Assembly (NCBI GenBank): GCA_003415625.1
Contig: PYIU01000004.1
Coordinates: 1,860,001-1,924,000, forward strand
DNA length: 64,000 nucleotides
Source of the DNA: Aquanectria penicillioides
Taxonomy: Eukaryota; Ascomycota; Sordariomycetes; Hypocreales; Nectriaceae
Direction: 5' to 3'
Below are positions 10,520 through 21,800 of the stretch, piece after piece. How positions within the stretch are numbered: position 1 is the stretch's first letter; each line of letters begins with the position of its first letter. The notes below the pieces were generated by a model. That model ran no database searches. It was not told where the DNA came from and saw nothing but the letters and a program-made list of their open reading frames with translations. Position numbers and translations under genes: made by a program.

Positions 10520-12185
10520 GTGGATGCGGCAACTCCAATGGGAGGCTAGTTAAGCGCCCGAGGCGACGGAGTTTTGGGCACTACGAAGGAGGCGTTAACA
10601 ATAGGTTGGTGAAACGGTGGATAAGCGTTGCTATTTTGAGGCACCCGGGACAGCGTAACGTCACGGACGTTCGCGGCAGCCAAAAATCATTGAGAGAATA
10701 AAAAGCCTTTTTGTTTCAAATCTTCGTTTTGTGGTGTTTAACTCCACCGGACGTTCGCACAGCAAGAAAGTCTCGCGCCCCTCCTGGACGAATTCCAGGA
10801 GGCGGTTCCAAAACATCACCCTCGTCGTTTAGTTGACTACCGGCTTTGATGTCAACATCTACAACGTTTCGAATACCACAGCGGTCTTTAGAAAAATTCA
10901 GCTTGGCTACATTGAATATAGACAGTGCGGGAATGATATAAAAAAATTCAATAAAAAAAAAAGGAAAAAGCAATATAGCAGAGTGGCCGCCTGATCATGT
11001 GATGTCGTAGTCGTGAATCAGCACTCAGCAATCCATGTCAAACAATTGGATTCTTGCCGCTGGTTAGCTGCTTGTTCCCCCAGCACGGCTTTGGTAAGCC
11101 CGGGTGGAGCTTGTGTAGTAGAGATAGGGATTGATAGTGGTCTCCTATCGCGACAGGCAGATTCCAGACGAGATGAAAGGCAGGGCCCCGGCCGGACAGA
11201 CGAGGACAGACGAGAGCAGCCCCTGGGACCGAGACAGACACCGTTCGTCCAGCAACAAGGCGTGGCTGGCGGGGAGCCGTTGCAAGGTGCTCAGGGAGAG
11301 ACGGAATGCAGAATGCAGAATGGCTCCCGTCCACTGCTTGCGCCGTCCATTGAGACTTGGTCGTTGGGCCATGTAGTCGGCGGACTCGTACGTACAGTAG
11401 TAGTCTGCACACCGCCCGCTACAGACCTGCCCCCGCTCCAGGGTAAACCGATCCCTTCCCCTCCATCCCTCCCTCCCAGTGGCTCCCCCCCAGTGGCTCC
11501 CCCCCAGTGGCTTCCCCTCTCTCTACAAGTCTGAAAGCGGCTACAGCCAGTCAGGCCTAAGCCTGAATCTCGCCAGGCCGGCCACAGTGCGCCACAGCCC
11601 CCCCCCGCTGATGACCTGGGTGCCACCTGGTTTGCGGGCAAACAAACTGTCTTTTGCGGCGGAGCTATGCCCTGTAGAAATCGCCCCCAGGTACCGCCCG
11701 GCACGCACTACCTACGTAAGGGCCTCCACGGGATATTGATGTAGGGGGGGGGGGGGGGGCGCATTCTATACATTAGTGGAGGACCGCCTGTAGAAAGCTC
11801 GGGCTCCACCGCAACTCGGCGACTGTTCTACCTGCTGCTACCTGAGGATCGACTGCTGACTCCGTAAAGACAGTAGCTTACCTGCGTGGTCTGTCAGCCC
11901 GCCTCTTCTCACGAGGTGCAGCTTGTGTCCGGATACCAAACGCCAACGTTGTTCCCTTCATCTTGATCCTTCAGCCGCAAACCCCCTCTCCCCAACTCTA
12001 CCGACCTCCATTCCCAACACAGCTGCATCGTCCGCCATCGTCTCTCTGCATTTTCGGCTTCTTCAGCTTCAGGTCCAGGTCCAGATCCACGCCGAGTATC
12101 CGCCCTTGCACCTCCCGTGCTGCCCGCTCCTCTCTCCCCCCCCGACCTCCCCTCCCGTCATGCGCCGCGGCCGCTGACCGAAGCC
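10520..12185. other. Spacer and promoter of the TBC gene
   Basis: No gene can be supported. It holds a degenerate direct repeat of CCCAGTGGCTCCCC at about 11476–11515, a G-tract at about 11743–11759, and a C/T-rich stretch from about 11950 up to the start codon at 12186 that looks like a promoter and 5' leader. Open frames across 11013–11740 on both strands are fragmentary and carry no motif. Confidence 0.5.
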
Positions 12186-15100
12186 ATGTTCTCCAACTTG
12201 ACGAACATCGTGCAAAAGGCCCAGCAGCTCATCGACCCGACCCAGGGACTCAATCTCTCCGGCTCCGACCGATCACCCTCCAAGTCGTCCCTCTTCCAGA
12301 GCCAATTCCGCCTCCCCAGCTCCCAGACGCCCCTCTACGAAATCAACGCTGAGCTGACCATCCCGCCCTCCAACGCCACCCACGGCGACAAGGACCATGA
12401 TCGGGGCTGGCATTATGCGGGCAAGCTGCATCTGTCAGAGCACTACATGTGCTTCTCCACCACTCCCACCAGCTTCCTGCAGTCTGCCAGCGCCTCGACC
12501 TCTTCCGCCTTCACTGGTCAGACCCATGGCGGGGCCCCAGTGGCAATGGCTTCACCTTTCCCCTGTGTGCGATCCGACGAGTCGAACGATTGAATAGCCA
12601 AAATTTTCAGGTAAGCAACCCCTCTCACTATATCAGTAGTTGAAACAGCTCAGAAAACCTGACTAGATTCCATCCCAGTTCGCTCTGGCCATCACGACTT
12701 GGAATGCCCTCCTGAACGAGAATCCGAAAGAGAAAGAGGGCAAGGACAAGAGGGATTCCCGGGAACAGCGCATCACGATCCATCTGGCTGGTACCAGGCA
12801 AGCCTGTGAGCGCTTCTGTGACGGCCTAAAGAAGGGCCTGCGGGCCGGTGTTGGCAATGTTGCCAAGCTGCGGCGGGTCGTGGGCGAGTGCTATTCGGAA
12901 TATCTGCTGCGATCGGATGAAAAGAAGAATGCTACACCTCCCGATGCTGGCCTAGGAATGATCTTTCGGTACCCTGGAGATGCAAAGAAGCTGCGAGACA
13001 GAGCCAAGATGCGACTTTGGGGCGAATATCTACGAGACAACGGCCGCAACGTCAGTCTAATCCGCCAACCGACCTTCCACAAGCTCATCCGAGTCGGTCT
13101 GCCAAACAGACTCCGCGGTGAAGTATGGGAGATGACCTCCGGCTCCATTTATCTGCGACTGGAGAACCCAACTCTCTATGTTGACACCTTGGCCAAATTT
13201 GAAGGCCAGGAGTCGCTCGCTATCGACGAGATTGAAAAGGATCTTAACCGCAGTCTTCCAGAATACCCTGGGTTCCAGAGCGAAGATGGCATCGGCCGTC
13301 TACGCCGAGTTTTGACGGCCTATAGTTGGGTCAATGCCGATGTTGGTTACTGCCAAGCCATGAACATTGTTGTTGCTGCGCTTCTCATCTACATGTCCGA
13401 GGCCCAGGCTTTTTTTCTCCTATCCGCCCTCTGCGACCGTCTCGTCCCAGGCTACTACTCGACAACCATGTACGGCACTTTGCTCGACCAAAAGGTGTTC
13501 GAGTCGCTCGTCGAGAGAACGATGCCCATCCTATGGGAGCACCTTGTTAAGAGCGATGTTCAGCTGTCCGTTGTGTCGCTGCCGTGGTTCCTCTCGCTCT
13601 ACGTCAACTCGATGCCTCTTGTTTTCGCTTTCCGTGTATTAGACGTTTTCTTTGTTGAGGGCCCCAAGGTTCTGTTCCAGGTCGGTTTGGCCATTCTACG
13701 AATCAACGGTGAGGAGCTGCTGGATGCTCCGGATGATGGTGCTTTTATTTCTGTCTTGAAGTCATACTTTGCGCGTCTGGACGAGTCCGCCCACCCCAAG
13801 TCGGAGAACCCCAAGCTCCGAGCCGTTACGCGTTTCCAAGAGCTCATGGTGGTGGCTTTCAAGGAATTCTCTGGAATCACACACAGCAGCATCACTGAGT
13901 TGAGGCTCAAGAACAAGGACGCCGTTCTTAATAACATTGAGAACTTCGCCAAGAGGACTGCAATTCGCAACCTTGGGCCTGACAGCAAGATGCTCAGTGC
14001 AGATGAGCTGGGCTCGCTCTATGATCGGTTCTATAACATCCTCTACGAGCGACAACAGCGAGATAGGATGATCCAAGAGGAGAAGCAACGACGTGCCAGG
14101 GCAAGCAGGTCCCGGGCGTCTGAGCTTTTTGCGATTCCGCAAAACCAGGTTGAAAAGGGCCGTGTGGGCTTGGGACCAAGCACCAGCCTGATGGACTATG
14201 ACGCTTTCCGTGAATTCTTGGCTAGTTTGGCGAAATGGGCCATCTCCGATTCACCCATCATCGACAAGCATTCCATGTTCAATAGCGCAAGACGTCCATC
14301 TGATATTTTGTCGCCGTGGGGCTCGGGGCCAGACCCGGCCGACCATGAATTCTTGAAGCGGCTGTTCAAGAAATGGGATGTTGACGGCACTGCCGCGCTT
14401 ACCCTTCAGAACGTTGTCACCGGTCTAGCACAGATCAAAGGCAAGCGTGATATTATGGGTACGATCACGTATTTCTTTGAGCTCTATGACGATAACGAAG
14501 ATGGCCTGGTGGACCGCGAGGCTATTTTGCGCATGTCGGAGGCCCTGCTCTTTCTATCCAGACGTGGCCTGGAGGGAACCCTGAGTCCTAGTATTTCAAG
14601 CCCTGTCATTGGCAGCGACACTCCGACCGGACACGATTCACAAGGCAGCCTCCATCATGGAGCATCGAATAACGAACGGTTCTTGGGAAGTGTCAGCGCC
14701 TTCATCCGACGATGCTTTGAGTACGCCGACCCAGTCAACTGCTATGACAACGAACAAGCTATAGAAACTCCAACTACACCCAAGCCAGGTGCCGATGCAT
14801 TTGCCATTGGGGATGACGAGGATGAGGAGGAGGAAGAGGACCTTCTGGGCCTCGAATCGCCAACCACAACACCCACGAAGGCAAAGAGGCCCGATTTTTT
14901 GTCCAATTCTACTGAACCTTCTAAGTTTGAAGTCGATTCGAGGCGTCGGGCATCCCAGGCTAAAGCCGAAGCAGCCAATGCCGCCTTGGACCCTGCACAT
15001 CCTCTTCAGCTTTCTCTGCCAACCTTCAGGATGGTGGTGCTAGCTGATGAGCTCCTCGAGCAATTCTTTGAGTCGTCTTTCCCGACGTCGTTCCATATCA

Positions 15101-15609
15101 TTGAAGGACTGCACAGCTCCACCCCCTCTTCATCAGCACCATCTCTTACGACCTTTTCCAACCTCGGATTTGGCGTACGACCGTCTCCTCCTCTCCCCAA
15201 CGGTCCACCAGGAGCGGGCCGCGGATTGCGTGGGGTCCTGGACAACATTGTAACCGATGGTATGCGCGTGGCAACAGAGGTTCGAAAGCGAATGGAGGAG
15301 GCACAGAAGGAACTTGAAAAGAACGCCCTTCCAGGGCAGAGACAGGATGATGACGACGAAGATGACGATGATGTCGGTGTCGAGGTGGGCGTGAGGACGG
15401 TAACTCCGGGTACCAACACAGATATAGAGAGTCGGTCTGTTAGGAGTTCAGACAGGGACCTGCTAGATGGAGCAGACGCGGAGGCCGGTGCTTTAGGAAA
15501 GGGTCAGGGCCAGAGCTTGTTGGATGTTGACCCAAGTGAGGGACGACCCCGAGCCAGCACAAATACATCATCAACTCAAGGGTCAGCGGTGGTCGAGTTT
15601 GAAGGTTGA
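12186..15609 (+). CDS. GRAM/TBC/EF-hand Rab GTPase-activating protein (Mdr1/Gyp2-like)
   Basis: Stimulates GTP hydrolysis by a Rab/Ypt GTPase in vesicle traffic. Exons are 12186–12610 and 12679–15609, about 1118 residues. Order of domains: N-terminal GRAM domain (about 40–190), TBC domain starting near RVGLPNRLRG at 280, with the arginine finger in IEKDLNRSLPE (Arg about 333) and the glutamine finger in GYCQAMN (Gln about 368); then degenerate EF-hands (WDVDGTAAL about 708 and YDDNEDGLVD about 738), acidic low-complexity stretches and a long disordered tail. This architecture matches yeast Mdr1/Gyp2 and animal TBC1D8/9. In exon 1 the frame breaks in the GRAM domain: one added base in the CCCC run at 12535–12538 restores a frame that reads on into FTFPLCAIRRVERLNSQNFQ up to the splice donor. 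The break is probably a sequence error. The EF-hand loops lack the usual acidic residue at position 12, so calcium binding is doubtful. Confidence 0.9.
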
Positions 15610-16281
15610 AGAAGCCATGTCATGGTGTGATGGACAAAGGTGTTGCAAGAAATGACATGTAAATCAATTGCAACGAATGTAGAGGGTTCACGGTGTTTAC
15701 GCTTATATCTGATGTGCTTGGAGTCTGTAAGATGAGGGAGGGAATGGTGGCTTCAAATGGATCACTGGGTGGGGGAATAACGACACGGTGTTGAATCAAG
15801 GTCCCCAAATAATGGGTAGATAGAATCAGGTTTAAGGCTACTTTGATACTGTATGCCAATTTTGACGCTTTGCGCTTTTTCTTTTGGACTCTATTTGTTC
15901 CGTCGAGCTGTTACATGTAGGGAATAATTGGATTTGTTCTCTTTGAGGGAGTCGGTCGTTCGTCTTTGATTAGTATCTACCAGTACTATCTTGTCAGTTG
16001 AGTTGCCAAATGAGTGAGGTGTTTAGTCTTCCAGAATACTCTGAATCCGGCATACATCGCGGTTACTTTGGAGAATTAGACCATTGTCCTGTACGCAGAG
16101 AAGGATACTTTGTCTTGGCTTTAGGCATATTCTGGTAGATATGAATAGACATCGAGGACGTCAATGGAGTTTCTATAGATGCGCGCATTGTTATAATATT
16201 GTGCCAGGAAACTCTCCTCGTTATTTCGAGGCAACAGCAAATCCTCACTTACACGACCGTGTTTTTTATTTGTCTTTTTTA
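15610..16281. other. Convergent 3' spacer
   Basis: Shared 3' flank of the TBC gene (+) and the Nudix gene (-). The sequence is moderately AT-rich with no motif or repeat of note, and it probably carries both 3' untranslated regions. Confidence 0.5.
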
Positions 16282-16886
16282 TTAGATATCGTAACCAGAG
16301 TTCCTCATATCAGCCAGCACCTTTTCTATCACGTTCCCGTCTTCCTTGAACGACATCTTACTCGCCGCCTCCCGCGCATCCACCCACTCCATCACCGTGT
16401 CCTCCTCCCAGGGTTCCTTTGTTCCCTCCACTGGCACGTCGAGCGAGTTCCCCTGTGCGGCAAACCAAAACACCATCTTGAAAGCCCCCGTGTAGATGCA
16501 CGGGTACACGCACACGGATGAGATCTCGCAGTTGGGAAGCCCGTCCGTTACGTCCGGGTTCGTTCCAACAACGAACGTCCCCGCCATGTCCGCGGTGGGC
16601 GTCGCGCGCGTGGCCATTTTGAGCGGCATCGCGGAGAAGTGCACGCCCGTCTCTTCGTACGTCTCCCGCAGTGCCGAGGCCAGTAGGTCTTCGCCAATGT
16701 TCTTGCGGCCCTTGGGATCTGGACGATGCCGTAGGTGTTGTCCCGCAGGATGGCGATCTTGCGGGCCTTTGGGTCGACGGGGACGCAGCCGCAGGAGATC
16801 ATCATGTGCTGCGAAGGGAAGAACTGCTGCTTTGTTTTGAGCAGATCTCCGTGCGTGTAGTTGGGGTTTGCTTCGCAGGCTGCCAT
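16282..16886 (-). CDS. Nudix hydrolase, one-base frame break before the Nudix box
   Basis: Hydrolyses a nucleoside diphosphate linked to another moiety; the substrate is not evident. The minus-strand start at 16886 gives MAACEANPNYTHGDLL, followed by a beta-strand-rich region ISCGCVPVDPKARKIAILRD and NTYGIVQIP. One added base in the GGG at 16714–16716 (CCC on the coding strand) is needed to continue in frame as KGRKNIGEDLLASALRETYE, then ETGV, which is a complete Nudix box (GX5EX7REUXEEXGU) with all catalytic Glu and Arg residues. Downstream come a MVFWFAAQG strand and a W-EEDTVMEWV helix region, ending at 16282. Repaired length is 201 residues. Without the base the protein would end before its catalytic motif. 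No signal or membrane segment is seen. It shares its 5' region with the divergent dehydrogenase gene. Diphosphoinositol-phosphate or ADP-ribose pyrophosphatases are possible relatives. Confidence 0.82.
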
Positions 16887-17864
16887 GCTGTTGAGCTTTT
16901 TGTTTCTTCTTATGGCGAGTTGTTTTTATCTATGGTCTTTCGCCTGCTTTCTGCCTGCTCTGGGCGATGAGAACATTTACGTTGGAATATAACATCACAA
17001 ACGAGGAAATGCACCTTTTTTCTACTGCTTGTCTTCTGTCTTCGCACCGGCCAATCCGTGAAGGCTCCGGTAAGCCCAAGGCAGAAATGCATCTTCAAGG
17101 CAATCAATCGCCCCCCAAGACTTCGGGTAGATAATACCCAAAGGAGACGGCATGGATCCGGCGAATAGTCACTCGGCCAGTATGCAAGTCGGTGGACAGG
17201 CACCAACTAATGCGAAGAACGATTGGATCGGCGATCGTACTGATGGGGACGTAAGGCTGACAGTTGTGGCTTATTGCGTTATTAACCCGCGCTTCTGACA
17301 TCGAGCCCATTTAAATGTGCCACTGGAATGAAGATGTCAATGTGTTTGATTTGGTGGAGCTGCCCTCAATGGTGTTTTTGTTTGTTTGCCAAGTGGCCGA
17401 GTCTCTCTCAAAGGACTCGTAATACAATTGGAGAATCTATGAGGAAATCAATTATCACAGGCTGAACGAATACCATCTATTGGCATGTGAATAATACCTT
17501 TTGCCAGGGGCACAATTTGAGCCTGCAGGTGGCCATCTACTAACTACCCACCCTATACACCTGCATCTGAAGTCTTGGGTGACTGTCCCGGCAGACAGGC
17601 TACCAAAACCTGGTATTTCCGTCTCAACGAAATGGGCCGTTTGTTGTGCACTAGTATATGCAATAAAGTGTGCGCCAGTCAGTGAGGCTGTTCATGGCGC
17701 AAGATAAGGTGCAGGACATGACCCCGCCATCGAGATCCATTACATCACCCACCAGCGGCCGTGGTTTGAGACAAAACATCATCTACCAAAGGGCTCAACC
17801 GCATTCGACCTGTGCCGTGCACGAAACAAGCCAAAACAACCAGAATTGACCAGGGCGGCACAAT
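16887..17864. other. Shared 5' region of divergent Nudix and dehydrogenase genes
   Basis: A 978-nt bidirectional promoter region between the minus-strand Nudix start and the plus-strand dehydrogenase start. Short open frames are present, but none has a motif. I cannot assign specific factor sites. Confidence 0.45.
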
Positions 17865-18850
17865 ATGCCATCGGTCCTAATCGTGGGCGCGACCCGGGGC
17901 CTGGGCGCCAGCATCACCAAGCGGTATGTTGCGCGAGGGGTTACACAGTCTACGGCACGACAAGGTCGGCCTCACACCCGAGGACTTCCTTTCCGAAGTG
18001 AAGTGGCTGCCAGGAATCGACCTGACCAACCCCCAGGTGGGCGAGAACCTGGTCTCAACCCTGAAGGGAGAGGCGCCGCTCGACGTTGTGGTGAGTAAAC
18101 GAAGCTGCGAGACATGAGCAAGTCCCGGGTTCTAAGTCGTGTATTCAGATCATCTCCGCTGGCCATTTCTCGACTGAGGATTTCACCGAGGACAAGGGCC
18201 CCAACTGGGAAGAGGAGCAACGCATGTACACCACGAGCTCCATTGCACCAATCTTCATCGTACACCGGTTGGTGCATGCCGGCATGCTGCAGAAGCTGTC
18301 CAAGGTGGTTCTCATCTCATCCGAGGCCGGTAGTATTGGCCTTCGACACGAGAAGGAGGGCGGCGGCAACTATGCGCACCATGCCAGCAAGGCGGCTCTC
18401 AACATGGCGGGCAAACTGCTCAGCCTTGACCTCAGGGAGAGGGAAGTCATAGTTAGCATCGTGCACCCAGGCTTTATGCGGACAGAGATGACCAAGGGCG
18501 TCGGGTACGACAAGTATTGGGATGACGGTGGCGGTAGGTGGCCAAACGTTTCCTTCCACACCACCATGTCTCATCATCCGTGTTTGAGAGAGCGAGGGCT
18601 AACACGACATGTGTGACGTAGCGGTGACACCAGATGAGGCAGCCCTCAGTTTGATTGATTGGACCGATACGTTGGACCTGGGCAAGACTGGGCAGTATTG
18701 GGCTCCCCGAGGGCCTCGTAAGTGATGCAATGAATACGGGATTGACACAGTGACTGATACTGATTCCTATGCGAATGGGCAGGAGATATCGGGACAGCCG
18801 AAGCCGTGCTCGGAGGCAATCTACAAACCCCGCTGCAACTACCTTGGTGA
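17865..18850 (+). CDS. Short-chain dehydrogenase/reductase (C-factor/sniffer-like), two frame breaks, His at the Tyr site
   Basis: Rossmann-fold oxidoreductase of unknown substrate. Exons: 17865–18090, 18149–18533, 18622–18717 and 18783–18850; repaired length 258 residues. The N-terminus MPSVLIVGATRGLGASITKR carries the GxxxGxG cofactor motif. In exon 1 the frame breaks twice: one base is missing in the GGGG at 17937–17940 (repair gives GYTVYGTTRS, the expected second strand) and another in the CCC at 17977–17979 (repair gives HPEDFLSEVKWLPGIDLT). Later motifs are IISAGHFS, the strand VVLISSEAGSIG with its catalytic Ser, and NYAHHASKAALNM. At the usual YxxxK position this protein has HHASK: the Lys is kept but the catalytic Tyr is His. 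A Tyr sits two residues earlier. HPGFMRTEMTKG follows, as usual for the family. Fold is firm; activity is uncertain because of the substitution. Confidence 0.8.
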
Positions 18851-21800
18851 GAGGATGGCCCAGAGGACCCTCGAAGAAGAGCGACCCACCAGTTTCGCAT
18901 GAAAGGTGTTTGAAAGAACCTCTGACTCGCTTGATATGTAGTAATTTCCCTGTGGGCGGAATAGCTTGCCGATGGTCCCTCGTTTGGAAGGATAATGGCG
19001 TCAGATGAGAGGGTAGTGCGAGAAGGTGCTGGAAATTGAACCAATTTCTGGTAATCCAACCACCACGATTGACTGTGAATTACGGTAATTTGCCGTGCGA
19101 GGATGGGCGGCCGATGGATGAGGGGGACGGTACGGAGCCGTTGAGGTTTAGCTGGGGAACGATGACCCTGACTAGTTGCAAGAGAGAAGAGAGAGGGTGA
19201 GAGTGGGGTGGCCTTTTCGAGATCTAGGGACTGTTCTCGGGGCTCTTCACCTGGAACTCTGCACCATTGGACAGTCAACTTAGGAGTCTGGGCCTGTGGT
19301 GCATGACTAGCAGAGCAAGCCTGTCGAACCACTCACGAGGGGGGTTCAAATGTGGATGGAGTAATTTAGTTCGAGATGCGGTTGTGCGCGTGTTGGCGTA
19401 GCGTGGTTGGAATGTCCCGATGTACAGTAGAAAGTCAATCTGATTAAGATCGGCCAAGCGTCGGTTGTTGGCTACACTTCGGCGGAATCGAGGCAGGGGC
19501 CGGATTCACGGCAATGAAAATGGTAAGAGATGAATGAATATGACTGAATTTTGCGACTGCGGCAAAGTAACTCAACTTTGCATAGTGTGGCAGGTCACTT
19601 TTGGTGACACCAGGGTGACACGTGCCAGCTCTTACACTTGTCAGAGTGTTGCGCAAAGGTGAGTAGGATCTTGCCCGACGTCGGTAGTATGCATTCCCCT
19701 GGTTGGAGAGGGAAATTGGCCACTGGTTTGGCCCAGGGGTCGAGGAGACCGACTCCCAATCCGTCTTCGTATTGTGTTGTTACGTTCTGCATGAAGGAAG
19801 CGAGCTCTGCGCAAGGTGATGCTAAAAAAGAAGGTTGAATGAATTTCCCCTTTTTACCGGGAATGACGCCAAGTTTGAGAGACCTGAGACGAGATATTTT
19901 CTACCCATAGTCTCTAGGGTCGGCGCCATCATGGGAGGGCCATTCTTTCAAGGTTGAGAGCCATGAAGCAAGGGGGGGCCCTGGCCTTTGCGAGAAGCGG
20001 TCTTGAAGGGTATGGGAACACGAGGCGCTATTTTCTTTTTCTTATTTCGTCGGCATGAACATGAACATGAGCATGAGCCAGGGGATGCAGATCGCATAGA
20101 CGAGAGATACGGAAACAGAAACTAGAGACAGAGAGATGCCCGAGCTTGTACCGTAGAAAAGTGCTGCATGAGTTTCGCATCCTGGGACGTAGAACTGGTG
20201 GTGGCTATCCTACCCACCCATCCATCCCCCTTATTTAGGTCTTGGGCGAAAATGAATCAGGACCGTTGTTGCCATGGTTTCTGAGGAAAGAAAGTGAGAC
20301 AAAGCGGAGAAAGATTCTCGCAAGATGGTTGTTCGTGCCTCTGAGATCTTGGGATTGAAATAAACTGCCCCCCAAATCATGGCACTGAAGCAGTCAGCAG
20401 GCTTTTCGTGTGCAAACCAGGCGATTGGAGCGTGCAAAACGTAAATTGAGAGAGCAATGATCGCTCACCAGGGTCTGCAATCCGTCCATTCCATTTATGG
20501 GTCAGTGGGCGCCGGGGCCGGGCACCGGACCTGGCGTCAGGGGACCGTGGGACTCGTGGGGACTACAGTAGGACATTTGGACCCCACGAAGCGGACGGCA
20601 AAGATGCCAATGATGATAGGCCGCCTGGCCTAGTCGGGTCGACCGGGGAAGTTCCATATTCGGCGTGTGCCGGGTCTCGCTCGCAAGAAGAAAGAATTTG
20701 GCCACTCCCGTAGGTAGGTAGGAACCAGGACGGTCCTAATAATAACCCAATCTTGTTAGGTACGAGGTGGTGTGCGGAGCTGTGTTCCTCAAGCCCAATC
20801 AATCAGTCCATCAATGAGCAAAACAGGCTGCGGTTTCCCATTGAAGCCCATGCATGGGCGGCCGGCTGGGCTGGGGATGGCCACAGATGCAGCACACACA
20901 CACTCGAATGGGGGGTGAAATAAGCCATGGCGGATCTAGCGAATGCGCTAGAGGATGCCGCTCCCAGGGCAAACTCCTAGGCTCCACTGGCAGCACCTCA
21001 AGGCGCACCGCTCTGTGCATCGTTGGGCCTCGTGATGCATGCTCCCCCAGCGCCTGGCGTCGGTCCCCCGGTCCATGAAGGTATGATGCGATGTCGTGTC
21101 GGATGGAACGTGTGCTCTGGTCGTCGTCGACGTTGATGTTGGCGTTGGCATTGGCGTTGACGTTGGCGCTGATGCTGACCTGACCGATCGATCGAGACGA
21201 GACGCCTGGCATGTCTCTGGGCTCGGGAATCGAGGGCAAATCCTGCTGCTGCGGTGGTACAAAGGAACGGCGGCCGGTACGTCGAATTACCCCATAGAAT
21301 CTGCCGGGCATGCAGGACTGCAGGTAGCTGTGACCACAAGCAGAAGCGGTTTTTGGGGCTGGGAGGGGGACCATGTCATGTCCCGTGTGCGTGCCCATGT
21401 GTGTGCCCGTGTGTGCGTGCCCATGTCCCGTTCGTTTCCCGCGTCCCGTCCTCGTCCTAGTACTCCGTGCTGTAAGATGTGCTGCGCTATTGCTACTATG
21501 TAGCATGTCAAAATGCAAAAAGCCTTACACCAGTCGAGATGCAGTAGAGTAAGATGCAAATGCAGCCAGAACTGAGCCTGCCACTCCCGTCACCCCTCGC
21601 CGCCACACCCTCCGCATCAGGCACCTCGGAGCTCACTCAGGCAGGTACCCCGTGGTTCCTGAGTCGTTCGTTCCTGCTTGGCCGCCTTTCCCCTTCAGCC
21701 CTTCCAGCCCATTTCATGGATAGCCGGTCTCATATTCTCTCCGGCTCTCCTGCCTTCCGTCCCCCTTTCCCCTCTGTTCATACCGACCTGTTCAGTACAA

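Noticed and set aside
9849..10553. Alternative 234-codon frame overlapping the MGC protein
   Set aside because: The alternative frame has a weaker start and no structure, while the other begins with a coherent acylation and polybasic motif. Not certain, but less likely.
5855..17979. Programmed ribosomal frameshifting as the cause of the five breaks
   Set aside because: The sites share no slippery heptamer, lie at unrelated points in unrelated genes, and all need the same one-base homopolymer repair, which fits base-calling error better.
18646..19332. Minus-strand open frame (about 228 codons)
   Set aside because: It overlaps the 3' exons of the short-chain dehydrogenase in antisense, lacks motifs and has chance-like composition.
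19335..19360. GGTTCAAAT box resembling a tRNA T-arm
   Set aside because: No matching acceptor stem, D-arm or anticodon arm can be folded around it.
20811..21518. Long minus-strand open frame (about 235 codons)
   Set aside because: It runs through tandem repeats (GGCGTT and GTGTGCGTGCC types) that keep it open, and has no domain or sensible start region.
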